Assembly: GCA_029204045.2 (NCBI GenBank) | Contig: CM055081.1 | Location: 1,717,765 to 1,781,764, forward strand | DNA: 64,000 nt | Direction of reading: 5' to 3' | From: Tillandsia leiboldiana | Taxonomy: Eukaryota > Streptophyta > Magnoliopsida > Poales > Bromeliaceae | Shown: positions 11,081 to 24,348 of the stretch, piece after piece | Numbering within the stretch: the stretch's first letter is position 1 | Layout of the letters: every line of letters begins with the position of its first letter | Notes under the pieces: model-generated | Databases searched by the model: none | The model's input: the letters and a program-made list of their open reading frames with translations, nothing else | Told to the model about the DNA's origin: nothing | Program-made: the position numbers and the translations under genes

Positions 11081-12940
11081 GTGGGTGGTGTTTTTCGAAA
11101 TGGACGGATGTCCTTCTATGTATAAGTTTCTATATTAAACTATATATTAGTATATGTATATTTGATGCATGTATTGTTATTGTTGTGCGTGTGATCTCGA
11201 TTTCTAGCATACTTCCAAGTCTGGATTGGATGACATGAGTCGAAAGATCCAAAATATGGATGGCATGAGAATTGGGTCATTCGAAAGTAAGAACCCTAAT
11301 AATGCATTAAAGGCTAATGTGGAATTTAGTAAAACAAGTATTAAAACTAGGTGACAATAAAGAGTTGAACAGAACCTAGTGATGATAACCTAGATCAAGT
11401 GGCATCTATTATATGTAGAGTGTTAGCTACATTAGTACTGTATAGAGCTCTTGAGAGAGTAAGGCACTAGGGATGGTGAATTTTTTGGTAATGTCATTGT
11501 GATTTGGTGAGTTCTCTAGATTGGAGGATAGGATCATACCCGCATAGTCTGTTCGGCTCGTGGAGGTCGCTCCTCATGAGCAGTATGCTTCGGAGTGTCA
11601 CGTTAATGGATAGAGATATGTTGCCTAGCAGACCACTCTAGTTGGTGATGGCATCGTGGGTCTGGTGATGAATTAGCTTGACGTGAAATGGGTGCAATGA
11701 TTGGGTTATGACTAGTGAGTCGTACAGAATATAATATTGATGCATATCGACAAGATATAAAGTAGTGTTCTTTCTATCTGTATAGTATAATTATAAATAG
11801 TTTTTCTTATTTATCTACTTATGCCTTATTTATCTACTTATGTATAGTATAATTTTTATATTTGATTATTTCAAAATAACAAGCTATCTCAGGTATAAAA
11901 AAATTTATACCTCTTAAATTTATAGCCGAACTAAACGGGGCTTAGAGAATAACGATTGTTTCATATTTTATAGAAACAAAAAAAAAGGACGTAACTTGTA
12001 TACCCTCTCGCCTAGCCGTAGGCAGGTATGGATAAAATTGATGACTATTCAAAAAATTGTAAATAAATTTTACTCGTATCCACATAATATGATCTAACTG
12101 TAGATTGTCCAATCTACTCGTTTGTTAGGTTTATATAGATAGTTTTGAACAAGTTAATTCTCATCTTTATTGGTTTTTCAAGAAATGATAATGCTATGAA
12201 TTGTATGTGACTAAGTGCTACGATCATAATGAAAGAAATTTAAACTTGATTAAAATAGTTATGCAACAATTTTTTTTAGCAAAAACATGAATTCAATTCC
12301 AAGTGTCATGCAATTAAATTACATCTTTAGTAGATAGTAAGAACAAGCTAGGCAAATACAGTAATCCATCCTGCACAAAAATGTGTCTAATGTATATCTC
12401 ATCGATCTGAGGATAAAAACTTTATCACTAGTCATATTGATGTGACTAGTAAAATTTACTCTATTTTCAAATGAATGAGATATAAGATGTGCATCCCATT
12501 CCATTTTGTAGCCATATGGTGTGTCCACATTGACTGGTTCTAATTTGGATCAATCCATATCTGATATGTATTAGGATTTATCCTTATAAGTTAAGGATAA
12601 GGATAGAATTTATCCTTATAGGTTAAAGATAAGGATATATTTCTTATTGGTTAAGAAACATATTTTAACCCATATCCTAACCGATATTATCTTATCTCTA
12701 TGTGAGAAAGAGAATATCCTAAGAGGTCCTAATAATCTATAAGAAAAAGAATTTTCTCTCTCTACACAAGAAGAAAAAGAATTTTCTTCTTCCTCATTCT
12801 CTCTTTACGTTATTTCTGGATTTCCACCTTCGTTCCCGGGATTTTAGAGTGTGGACATAAAAGAGGACTCTGGTAGCCTTCTTTGGACATAGAAGAGGAC
12901 TCTGGTAGTCCTCTTCTAATCTGATTCGCTCTTCGGCGCA
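11080..12940. other. Spacer, no gene seen
   Basis: Mixed-composition sequence after the integrase relic, probably further decayed retroelement sequence at first. From about 12,560 there is a run of short related words such as TTATCCTTATAGGTTAA, followed by a CT-rich stretch resembling a retrotransposon LTR leader. I could not define borders or a gene. Confidence 0.5.
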
Positions 12941-12942
12941 TC

Positions 12943-13078
12943 GATGCGATCTGCAACCAGGAGATTCGTGGAGAGTCAAGAATTATCAAGACGCATCGAT
13001 GCGATCTGCAACCAGGAGATTCATGGAGATGCGATCTGCAACCAGGAGATTCGTGGAGAGTCAAGAATTATCAAGACA
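12943..13078. repeat. Local tandem duplication
   Basis: The 24-bp word starting GATGCGATCTGCAACCAGG occurs three times, at about 12,943, 12,998 and 13,028. Two of the copies are followed by the same GTGGAGAGTCAAGAATTATC extension. This gives a partial duplication of about 55 bp plus a shorter one of about 30 bp. Confidence 0.85.
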
Positions 13079-13530
13079 AGGATGATCCAAAAAGACTAGT
13101 AAAACAAGCTATTTAAGATGTACAAGCAGCATTTTTCAAAATTAACAAACAAACCCAAAATAATTACACAGCCAGAAACACTGAAAATACAATTCTTATT
13201 TTGTCTACAATATTTCTACAATCGTTTTGCAGTTACAACTTTATACAAATTTAAGTTCGGTATTTGATTTGATATATTTAAATTTAACTATTGTAGTTGA
13301 AACTACAATAGAAAACCCAACTGTACCAATTGAAACTACGCCAAAATTAGTTGTCGGTTTACCTACAGTAGTCAGTCGAAAAGAGTATTATAAACAAAAA
13401 GGGAGTTAGCCCCTCTAATTACATTTTAAACATAATTATTTTTTGCATATTGGGAGGTAATCCCACCAATCCATATATTTAGTGATAAAAATTTGTAAAT
13501 ATATTTCTCAATTGCATATAATTAAATAAA

Positions 13531-13978
13531 GGGTTAATTTTATACAACTTTCTGTAAACATAGCGAATAGCAGATATATCTCTACAAAGTTTAACTTTTC
13601 ATATTTATTTTTTCAAAGTCCTAAATTGTTCATATATATCCATCTAGTTTATTACCGTTAGTTTATTGTTTATTTTTTAACAGAATATATATAAAATGTC
13701 AGTTTTGTGCTTTCAAATATATATGTTATTCCAAAAGTTTCAACTGTTAAAATAATACAAAAAATATCTGAAAGGACAAAAAGATAAATTTACATCACTA
13801 ACTAACTAAGATTAAGTATTTAACTTATAGTTAACTATATTTCTGTAACGGAGATTGACGGTAGTAATATATATGATCAACTTTGGATTTTTGAAAGAAT
13901 AAATATGAAAAGTTGAACTTTGTAGAAATATATCTGCTATTTAATATATTTACGGAAAGCTGTATAAAATTAATTCTT
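13531..13978. mobile_element. Fold-back MITE, family A copy 1
   Basis: About 450 bp with long inverted arms of roughly 90 bp. The left arm (TTAATTTTATACAACTTTC..., GCAGATATATCTCTACAAAG...) is matched in reverse by the right arm ending at about 13,978. The interior is AT-rich with no ORF. A second, more diverged member is at 34,878-35,690. The target duplication is not clear. Confidence 0.7.
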
Positions 13979-13979
13979 A

Positions 13980-14560
13980 AATAAATTAGTTTCAGTATTT
14001 TCTACTATATTCAACCAAACATGATATATATAATCGTAATTGCTATATTTTCAACTGCATACATCTTCAATAACACTGTATTTGTAATTTTATTCAATCA
14101 AACAACTCCTAAAACTATTAGAATTGACAATTTACTGAGCAGTTAATTTTTCTCAGTAAAATTATCTACAAAGATATTTTATACAGTTTTACGTTGAATT
14201 CAACTATCACTTAAAATTTTGATTTATTTCGGACCGTTTTAGAATACAATATGAGACTAGGGTTAATTGCGTATGCATCGTATAAAGCAATGCGATTGCA
14301 CATTTATTTTTATAAAATTTTAATTATCAAATTTATCCCTCTCTCCATTAGCTGATTGGTCAGGGACTTTTTTTTATAAAAAAACGATCTTCACTTTTAG
14401 ACTAATGTCTTATGTTTTTTTGTTTGATATTTTTTATCATTTCTAATATACATACTTATTCTAACTATGATGTCATTTTACGAACCAAAAATTTATTTTT
14501 TACAATGTCGCTGCTGTAAGGTACTGGACTTTTGTAAATGGTAGAATTACAGTATAGTGG
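13980..14560. other. AT-rich spacer
   Basis: AT-rich sequence with no gene, RNA or defined repeat that I can support. Confidence 0.5.
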
Positions 14561-15360
14561 GCCGGTCAGCATGTTGGAAAAATGTTGGGCCGAGTCGGAA
14601 CCGTTTTTATACAAATCGGCAAGAAATATGGAGCTGAAAGTTGTGTTTTAAGAGTTTTGTAGTTTCGGGCGCGGATCCAGGAACTTGGATTTGCACTGCG
14701 GTCGCCTGAACAGGGTGACACATGACGTGAGGTGGCGTGTGGGTGTGGTGGTGCGTGGCGGGCGGACGAGTGACGCGTCGCTGCATGGCGAGCGTGGGGT
14801 AGCTGGCGTGGGGGACAAGCGGTAGCACCGCTGTGATTCGGGCACGGTTTCGGGCGCCCAAATGCGGCATTGTGTGCGCCCAGATCTTAGGTGGTTGAGG
14901 TGACGCACGCTGACGTCGGTCAGCGTGACGTTATGCATGTGGTCAGGGCAACTGGTGGACACGTGTCGGCGTCGTGGCGATTCGGGCACACTTTCGGACG
15001 CCCGAAAGTGGCCACTATTGCGGCCCAAAAGTTCTGAGACTCCTTGTTTCGCTTGGGCTACCCAAATGGTTGGATCCCAGGCGCCCGGAAGTGAGTTTCA
15101 AGCGCCCGAAACTCCTTTTTGGGGCTATTTAACGTGCGGGACCTCTCTCTAACTCATCTTTTCTTTTTCTGCTCGCGTTCGTGGGTTCTAAAGAGAGAAA
15201 CTATTGTGTTCCAAGACCCGCCTATTCGGTCGGTTCAGTTTAGGCACGCACACAGACTCACCGAACGAACAGAGTTTTTTCTATCTGCCCAAGGCGTCAC
15301 AACCAGTACAAATCAAGATGTTCCTACACAAAACCGATTTCATACAAGAATTGTAAAAGA
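14560..15360 (+). mobile_element. LTR-like fragment, related to the 38.4-kb element
   Basis: GC-rich stretch with repeated TTTCGGGCGCCC-type words, leading to a TATA-like GGGGCTATTTAACG at about 15,120 and a pyrimidine-rich leader. The order (GGGCGC words, then a TATA element) resembles, in the opposite orientation, the U3 promoter part of the LTRs at 38,414 and 45,974. I read it as an old LTR fragment in plus orientation. Borders are approximate. Confidence 0.4.
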
Positions 15361-15479
15361 ATAGTACAGAAAATATAAACAACTAACTATTACAACAATT
15401 CGTTCTAAACATACATGCATTGAAATTTTCTTTTCTTTTTACATTTCACAACCCAAAATATCAATACAAATTTTATTCT

Positions 15480-17638
15480 TTTTACATTTTACCCTTAGCT
15501 ATACGTTGATGAGGGTACTCTATCTCGGTCTAAAAAAGGTAGGACACTATCTACCAAGCCACGTCCTTGTCGCACGCCGGGGCGCCACTCACGATAGGAC
15601 CTGTAAAATATCGGGGTGAGAATTATAAAAATAGTCCCCAATGAGTATGGCTATCCAAGTGAGAAGCTCAACCCACAGGTCCAAAGGAGGCAACTAAAGC
15701 ATATAGATAGATAATCTGTAGAAAAATAAAACTATACTATATGCAACATGATCGTATGCTGTGTCTCAATGCAAATGCGATAATGAAATCTAGCAAGAGG
15801 GAAATACACATCTACTTCTATTTCACTATCCATTTCTATACCACATCTAGCCTAAGGTTCCATTACCTTAGCCAACCTCCCGACTTGGTCTTGACTCAAT
15901 CCATACTTAGGTGCTTGGTCACCTTTCCTTTTTCCTGACCTAGCCCAGAGACAGCAAAGCGTCGCACATGCCCCAAGCTTGCGGTCTTAGAGCGGTGAAA
16001 TCGTCGCACACGCTACGATCGGCGGCGAAATTATCGCATACGCTAATGTTTACTTTAGTTCTCTTTTAATGTGCACATTTTCTTTATTTAGTCAACCTCT
16101 CTAGATTCATGACCTTCCAACTCACGTGGTCTTCCTACCACTTATTTTTCACGACCTATGTTCAATGATACTAGGTCCAATGTCCGTGTCACCTAGGCTC
16201 ATACGACCCCTAAGTTCACTTATTGTCCAACTTAAACTTGATATCGCAACATTTACTAGTTCAAAATTAGGGTCTCTAATACCTAGAGTAGTCAACCTAT
16301 CTTACTAGTCCAAAGATAGCCTGCAACCCTATCTCAACCTAGGCATACATATATATCCTATATGTTTTCTATGCCTATATTCCATGTCCACTAATAGTTA
16401 ATTTACCCTAAGTAGTATATATCCTATGCCTAATTATTTTACCAAATTCACCTACCATTAGATGTATCAATAAAATAATATTAAATTTACCAACTTTCTC
16501 CCAAGACATGAGAGGCGATCTACTCGCTTCGGTAGAGCACTAATCCACCTAGGTTACCCTCAATTGCTTGTAGATATTTGCAAATGAGCTTCCGCGGTCG
16601 TTTTGGTGTTCCTCCGTAGCTAACGAACAAATGCCCATTTTGGTCCGATTCACAACATTGATCGCCAACGCTCGTCGCTATTCTAATCGAAGTTACCTGG
16701 GGCTCCTCTCTAATCTTCAATCAGAGAATAAACCAATCAATTGGGTCTAAAGTCCCAAAATCCACGAAAACTCCAAATGTGCCCTAGGTTCACTTTTACC
16801 CAAAATTACCTCGATATTTTCAGAGAAATTTTGAGTAAAACTGTGTAGAAGCCTCTGGAGAACACGAGAATATTAATTTTAAAGGATTTAACAAGAATCC
16901 TTACCATTCACTGAAAACCCTAACCTTGGCTGCAAGCTGCACGAGTTTCTACGCGCGTCGAAACCTCGATCTGACACCACTATGCGACTCCCGAGGTCGG
17001 ACTCCTCCGGGCGTCGAGTTTCGAGTAGAGAAGAGAGAGACGAGAGAAAACGACAAGGAGAGAGAGTTTTCCTCTCTCTCTCTCTCACTCACTTTCTCGG
17101 TGCGTGTGTGTGTGTGCATACAGAGAAGGGGAAGAAAGGGTCCCCCTTTAAAGACCCCCACCACCAAAATTACAAAAATGCCCTTACTCGACATTTCTGT
17201 CGTGCAAGGTCCGAACCCTCTCTCCAAGGTCCGGACCCTGAAGGTCCCCTTTCTGGGTTCACATCGAAGGTCTAGATCTTGCCCTCAAGGTTTGGACTTC
17301 ACAGCCAAGGTTCGATCCTTGGCCTCAGGGTCCGGACCCTGAACCTCTCAAGGCCCATACTTGCTTCGTCGAAAAATTCCCAATTTTGCTTATTGGGATT
17401 CCAACACTCTTCTAATTGTCCCCAAACTCTCAGAACCCAACTTGAACTTATCCATAGTTATCTCTTGACTGTTTTCAGTTAACTGGTCAAGATCCAATAT
17501 TTTTTTATTTTTGTTTTCGCGTCGAACCCGCGCCAAAAATACTCCAACTAGTTTAAAATTTCACCAGGACCATAAGAACAGTCCTTCAAGCCAGTTTTCA
17601 CCAAAACTCTGCTAATTGCAAAAGTCTAGGGTGTTACA
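15480..17638 (-). mobile_element. Old LTR retrotransposon sequence, minus orientation
   Basis: The right edge at 17,629-17,638 reads GGGTGTTACA, which on the minus strand is a typical gypsy LTR start (TGTAACACCC). The contents (CT-rich blocks near 17,070, GGTCCGGACCCT-type words at 17,210-17,340) look like LTR or leader sequence. No ORF with a recognisable domain was found, the left end is uncertain, and no target duplication was seen. Confidence is low. Confidence 0.4.
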
Positions 17639-17639
17639 G

Positions 17640-18646
17640 AAGCAGAGAACGAGGGAGAGGGAGAAGAAGGTCGTGTGTGTGTGGAGAGTGTTGTGGATCG
17701 CGCGGATCGATCCTAGGAGTCAAGTGGACGCACGCTCGCGTGTGATTTTACGGCGCGTCGACTTTAGGGTAGGTTCTTTTTATATTATTTGTTTAGATTT
17801 TTCGAGATAGATTTTGTTGTTATAGATTTAACTCGTTAGTGCTTTTGTATTTGAGTTTTGTGCTCTTTTTGTGTTTGATTGTTAGGGTCGAGACCTTCTG
17901 TGTTGCGCTGTTGAAGCGGGGTGTCGCCGAATTTTTCGGAGGTGGAGCTGTTCGCATGTGGAGGGTCATCGTTAAGCGTGTCGTCCTTCCGCCGTCTATG
18001 TTGTGCTAGGATTTGCGATCCAGGTGGATTCTGTGTCGCCGAGAATGACAAATTACTTATTATGTCTACTTGTTAGACTTAGGTGTTTTAACTGTCTTTC
18101 TATGATTGATAGTTGTAGAAATATGCATGTGAATGATTGGTTAATGTTTTATAATTTTTAGACTACTCGGGCTAGGATTAGAAAATATTATTATTTTATT
18201 ACTATGGGGCTTATATAGGTTGTCTGATTGCGCGGACTTCGGGGTAGGTACTATTCATTGTATGATTGGGTATATTTGATTATCAGGTGATCCATATTGT
18301 TAACCGAGGGGTTAGCATTTTAGTGGGACGTTCTTTGTGGGTGGTGACCAGGTTGACTCTCTGTTTTGCGTGGTTGGTTGTTAGAGATGGGTGGTACCTA
18401 AGTAGTGATATTTGTTCTACGTCATACTGATATAGAGGTTGCACTTGTCTTGAGCTTTGTAGGCCGTGGGCCAGTATGCGTGGGTGGGTGTGCCTGGAGC
18501 ACTGTAATTGTGATGTTGGGTACTTCTAGTATTAGGGGCTCGTGAGTTGACTTTGGAGTTTCTGTCTTGTGTCGTCGATGATATGAAGGATCATCGTTTG
18601 ATCATAGCTTGCATGCCATATCGAGTTTTATTAGAATTTACCAGTT

Positions 18647-18706
<60 letters not shown>

Positions 18707-19500
18707 TGATGGGAGGTTATCGGTCGGCGGGCGCACCGGCGGTAGTGTGGCCCGGATGGTAGAGGGAGGTGGGCTGGCATTTACTGTTGACGGGCGCACC
18801 ATCAGACGTGTAGCTCGGACAGTAGGGAGATATGACATGTGCCTATCTGTTGTTGGACGCACCAGCGGCCGTGTAGTTTGGACAGTAGGCGGCGCAGGCT
18901 TGACCGGACTGGGGAGTCGGTCAGTTCATGATTGGGTCATGTGTTCTGTGTAGTCGGTTAGTGTTGTACTGGGTGTCTGTGTTCTCGTCTTTCTTTGGGG
19001 TTTTCGTTGACTGTGGGTCTGAGTTAGTGATAGTGTGGGTTTTGGTTTAGAGGTATGATAACTTAATATCGTGTGGGTTTTATTTTATTTTATTATACTT
19101 TGTTACTTGCTTATTATTATAGTTTTCTCTATCTTGCCTCTGGTAGACCTAGTAGGTAGACCGTGGTTGTCGCCAACCATACCCACTAAGAACTACTGTT
19201 TTTTAGTTCTCACGCCTGCTTGTGATATACTTTTTAGGGCCTTTCGAGCTGGCTCCCGATCGAGATAAGAGAATTGCACCGTAGATAGCAGCTCCTACCT
19301 AGTGTTATTTTTGGAAAAGATAGACCACCAATTTGTAGTTTTATATAGATCACTGTACTCGGAATTGGCTAGGCTAGGTTCTTTACTTGTATTTCTTTTT
19401 GGGAGATGGATCTTGTATGTATTTCTGTATAATAATAGTTGTTAGTTTAGTTTTTACTTATACTCTGATACATATTTAGTTGTAAATTATAATTTTTTTG
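17640..19500 (+). mobile_element. LTR-like remnant, plus orientation
   Basis: Sequence around 19,140-19,240 (GGTAGACCGTGG..., CCCACTAAGAACTAC..., TTTAGTTCTCACGCC) resembles, in reverse complement, the part of the 38,414 LTR near 38,900-39,000. This suggests an older relative of the same retrotransposon group. It includes a (GA)n tract at 18,654-18,703. It may be the continuation of the 14,560-15,360 fragment, separated by the minus-strand element between them. Confidence 0.4.
18654..18703. repeat. (GA)n microsatellite
   Basis: About 24 GA units within LTR-like sequence. The apparent ORFs crossing it encode only Arg-Glu repeats and are artefacts. Confidence 0.97.
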
Positions 19501-21920
19501 CAGGTTAGTTGAATGCTTCGCGTGTGTGGAATGCGTACTCGCACACATGGCGGATCTGTTGCGTGCCCCAAGAGCTTTCCCTACGGGCTCGGAGCATGAT
19601 AGTCACTATAATCCAAATGGTCAAACTAAACAATCCAAAAAAACACGTCATATTTTATAAATATGAGTCACGAAAAGACAATTATTACTGTTGGGTATTT
19701 CACCGGATTCGAGTTCGAATTTAAAAATTATTCCGGATCTTATCCATTAAAAGATTATATTCGGATCGGATTCAAGTCAAATATGAGTATAAAATTTCTG
19801 GATCCATATCCAAAATTTTAATGAATAATTTTATTGACTCATATATTATTCATATTTTATCGGATCCAATTCGGGTCGAATAGAATCCAACTCCGACATG
19901 AAATATTATATATTTTGAACAAATTTAATATAGCAAATAATTTATCAAAAGTTGCTCACTATGTGAAAATAATGTGATGTCCATACCAGTACATCTACAT
20001 TTTTTTTTTTTTTTTTTCTGAAAAATGGAATATTTAGATTCCGAATGGAAAAGGAGACAAACGCACAAGAACAAAACGAAGAAGACTGTCTGACTCGTTC
20101 AACGACAAGAACAGTTTTGTATTTTGCCTCTTGGCCAGACTTCCAAATGGAGAGCGCCAAAAAGACCGTATATGGGATCAAAAAGCTAAATTAAATATAT
20201 AAAAAATGAAAATATGTCAGAAAAATAACTGTTTTTTTTTGTCTAAAATTGAATAACATAATTTACCTTTAATCGCTATTAAAAATTTCAAAAATTGTAG
20301 ATGAAAGAAATTGATCCGGAAGCGTGCGAGGCACTGTCCTAAGGCGTATTTTCGTCCTTCGTGCGGATTAATCGGAGACACCACCCCAAGATACGACCGG
20401 AATTCCTCTTCCTACGAGCACGACCGTAGAAGAAGTTGACGGAGATTCTCTCAACACCCGATAAACAAAATTAATCAAATAAAATTTAAAATAAAACTTA
20501 AAACAATTTTTTTTTCTTTATTTCTTTCTTTTTCTCACTTAATCACAGTTTTTGTTTTCTTTTTTTTTTTTTTCACAAGCTACTGTTGCTCACATAGGGG
20601 CAGGAAAAATGCCGTTGGGTTCCAACCCAACGGTATTAATTCATCTAATACATTTAAAAGCAGCACCGTTGGGTTACCCCGTTCTAATATACTTTAATAC
20701 ATCTAATAAAAATAAATAAATAACAATAAAAGAGAGTAAATTAATTAGTAAATAAGAATTAATAATAGCATAAAATTATTATTGAGGGTTTTAGGAATTT
20801 TGATTTTTATTCCAACAAAATATACAGATTTTTAAAATTTTAATTTTACTATTTATTTTTTTAATTTATTTGATTTGAATCAGTTAATCATATTTTAATT
20901 TTAAATTTTGATTTTGTTATTTTTCTTTGTAGTTTTATATTTCATACTATTCTCGTAATTATAAATTTATTTAAGTAAACACTAGCTTAAGTTTTGAAGT
21001 CGAAGCAAATTAAATAAATTTAAAAATTAGATAGTAAAATTAAAATTTTAAAATATTATATACTAGATCATTTTAAAATTATTATAAATAAAATTTAAAA
21101 TTTAATTTAGTTGATTAAATATGTTATATGTTGTTGATGTGAAAGCGACATCCTCCATGAAATAATTTTCTGCTTCACTTATAAAGGCAATAAAATATAT
21201 TTTTAATAATTAATATTATAAATTTAAAATTTAATTTACTAGATGCAATCTAAACCATATAAAAAACATGTGTATAAAAAATTACAAGATTTAAAATTTA
21301 AATTCTTATATGATAGATGTGATCTACTCCACATCAAAAAATTATACAAAAAAAAAAAATTATAAAATTTAAATTTTTATAATATGATTTTATGAACTCG
21401 ATGTATAAAGTGCATTTATATATCTGGGGCACAGAACAATATCTTTTCTACCATTTCATTTCCTATTACTTTTATTGATTTATTTAAATTATTTTAATAT
21501 TTTTTCTCTAATTTTTTTTTCACATGTCCTTTATAAAATAAAAATAATTTAATTACTAGCAAGCTCTTATAAAAAAATTATATCACATATATACCAATTT
21601 AAATTATTTAATTTAATTATTAAATTATTTTTTATTAAAATTTATTTAGTTAATAATCAAAATAATAAAATAAAATAAAAATATTAATTAAAATTTATTA
21701 TAAAAATATTTTATATTTGCGGTATTGCTGTATCATTACTTAGTAGAATATTAAAAACAGAAATTATAAAATTACAGAAAGTATATTATAATTTATTATT
21801 GTAATATGTGAAACGTAATATTACAATATTACGTACCAACCTAAATATATATATAACATATCATAAATATTTTTCAAGAGTATAAAAATAAAAAAAACTT
21901 TTTCCTTCTATAGTATAATA
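19500..21920. other. AT-rich gene desert
   Basis: Contains degenerate TTCGGATC / CGGATTCG word clusters (19,690-19,910), as also seen at 24,220-24,860 and 54,380-55,230. There is a moderately GC-rich patch at 20,320-20,460 and a short perfect hairpin at 20,612-20,633, followed by more than 1 kb of nearly pure A/T. No gene was recognised. Confidence 0.5.
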
Positions 21921-21925
21921 ATGAG

Positions 21926-22381
21926 GTAATTTTCTATATACCCCTAAAATTTTTTCTCTTTTTAGATTTACCCCTCTTAGAAGGCTAATATTTAAAACTA
22001 TCCTTCTTACGTTCCAACTTTTTTCTAAAATACCCCTGAAGTTAAACTCTGTTGGTATACCATTTGAAGCTGCCGTTATCTGTGTGAAATTACCATTTTG
22101 TCCTTTCAAATATACCCTTATACCATAACTAACTTTTCTTATGTACCCTTAAAATTTTTAATAGTTTTGAGAGATAGGAACAAAATAGGTATATGTGATA
22201 GTTTTCAACTCCGATTATTATTTAACTCTAGTTTAACCATAGTTAACTTAACAAAGGGAAACGGTAGGGGTATTTTTAATAACGGTAGAACGTATAAAGG
22301 GCATATTGGAAAGAAAAAAATAAGAGGGGTAAATCAGATATTTCTTCAGATTTCAGGGATACACAGGCAATTATCTCTATA
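21926..22381. mobile_element. Fold-back MITE, family B copy 1
   Basis: About 455 bp with inverted ends: the left end reads GGTAATTTTCTATATACCCC then AGATTTACCCCTCTTAG, and the right end is its imperfect complement (GAGGGGTAAATCAG... to CAATTATCTCTAT). No coding capacity. A second, right-truncated copy is at 24,349-24,665. Confidence 0.65.
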
Positions 22382-22728
22382 ATAATAAAGTGAAATGCGA
22401 CTCTTTCGTAATTATGAGCAAAGAGATGTATGATATACATTTCATTCATTCTGAAATAAAATTTTTTTACTGATCATTTTAAAATAACTAACAAAATTTA
22501 AATTTATCAGATCTCAAAATAAATAAAATATAAAATGTACATCCGATTTCAAATATAAAAAAAACCTTTTTTTATTCTAATATATCTAGTACTAACCATG
22601 CATGATTCTTAGTACCTTTCACAATCAATCCAAATCCCCTTTGATTACATGGTTGACCTTTAATTAATTTTGTGCCCTCCCACAAGAGATATTATGTATT
22701 TTTATCAAACCAATGCATGATACGTTAT

Positions 22729-22750
22729 ATATATATATATATATATATAT
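22729..22750. repeat. Short (TA)n tract
   Basis: About 11 TA units. Confidence 0.95.
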
Positions 22751-22954
22751 TTAAAAAAAAAATAAAAAAAAATCTCCTATCACAGTTCACAGAAGAGTAC
22801 AGTAGGTAACATGTCTTTGTGATTCCTTTACATAGTACATTAGCTTGGTACCTCCTTCAAAGCAAGGGCAAATTTAATAAGACAACCTCTGACTCGGCCC
22901 ATTTAATTATTTTATTAAATTAAATAAAAAAAATAAAATATCTATCAAAATATT

Positions 22955-22963
<9 letters not shown>

Positions 22964-23024
<61 letters not shown>
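22964..23024. repeat. (TA)n microsatellite
   Basis: About 30 TA units, ending exactly where the PIF-like MITE at 23,025 begins. Confidence 0.97.
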
Positions 23025-23026
<2 letters not shown>

Positions 23027-23735
23027 CTGCGTTTGGTTCGGAAATAAGAAAAATTTAATTATACCGGGGATAGGTATAAGTTATGATATTTGCAGGAACT
23101 AGTGTAAATTTCTGCTTGGTTGGATTTAAGAGTTATACCGGGTATAAAGAAAATTATGTTTGGTAAGTTAAAGAGGAATAAGAAGAATAAAGAGGACTAA
23201 AATTTTAATTTATGATTAAAATTTTAATCATATAATTTTAAATATTTAATTTAAAATATTTATTAAAAAAATTATTAAAATTTATATTTTACTTATATAT
23301 AAAAAAAATTATTAAAAAAATTTATCATATAATTTATTAAAATTATATGATAAATTTATTAAAAATTAAAGTTAAAAATTTTATAAGCTATAAAATTTAA
23401 AATTTAAAATTTAAAAATTTTAATTTTAATTGTCTTAAATAATTAGTTAATTATCTAAATACTTAAATAATTAGTTAATAAAATAATTAAATTAATTAAA
23501 ATATTAGATTAATTAAAGAGTTAAAATAATAATTAAAATTATATTAATTTAATTAAGCTTATTCTCAAATAGGAATAAGGCTTGTTTCAGAAAAAGGCTG
23601 GAATAGTAATTTCAGTCTTACACTAGCTTATTTCAGAAAGACGACAACAACTGTTCTCATCCCTACTTAATTGCGTTTGGATATAACTAGAGGAATAAGC
23701 CCTTATCCCCCTAGTTCTTGTTACCAAACGAAGCC
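23025..23735. mobile_element. PIF/Tourist-like MITE
   Basis: About 711 bp from GGCTGCGTTTGGTTCGG to the complement of GGCTTCGTTTGGTAACAAG. Subterminal words such as TTATACCGGGGATAGGTAT recur, inverted, near 53,700-53,780 and 57,040-57,080. ATA is present on both sides, but the left flank is a TA array, so the target duplication is not decisive. The interior is AT-rich and non-coding. Confidence 0.65.
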
Positions 23736-23739
23736 ATAG

Positions 23740-24340
23740 AGTTTATGAGTGGGATTGTAGGCTTAGCATTTTTTTTTTTTTCTTCAATTTTAAATTTATA
23801 ATTAATAATACAAAACTTATATATAAATAGAGAAATTATTCTATGTTAGCTAAATATCTTACTTCAACGCAATGGTTTATTTATCATGCAAAATATTATA
23901 CTTGAACACGTACTATTATTCATTTGTCGTATTCACATATATTAATGAGCACGATAATCATGAGTTAAGGGCCATTATATAGTACTCATCATCATGTTCA
24001 TCTTAAGTTCAAAAAATTATTACTGTAATTAAACAGTATTTATTTAAAACAAACTCTTTTCAAAACACAATAAATAAATTATTAAATTTATTTAAAATAT
24101 TTAACAAATTCTCTGCTCTGTCCAGTACGATGCTTTTCTCGTCGATTGGATGTCACTGTGTACGAATGTTGAAAATTTTATTTATAAATTTATGTGATGT
24201 CAAACAGATGGATTCAGATACGGGTATAAAAAATGATAATTCGACGAATTTGAATTCGGATATGAATTTTGATTGTGTCCGATCCGAGTCTGAACTCGAA
24301 TTAATTTTACGTTATATATATATAAAAATATTTAATATTA
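23740..24340. other. AT-rich spacer
   Basis: No gene. It includes a degenerate patch of GAATTCGGATATGAA-like words at 24,220-24,300. Confidence 0.5.
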
Positions 24341-24348
24341 TATTTAAG

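Noticed and set aside
14607..15364. ORFs of 75-126 codons around 15 kb
   Set aside because: No domain, overlapping on both strands, in LTR-like sequence.
18547..18953. ORFs with Arg-Glu repeats
   Set aside because: Product of the (GA)n tract inside retroelement debris.
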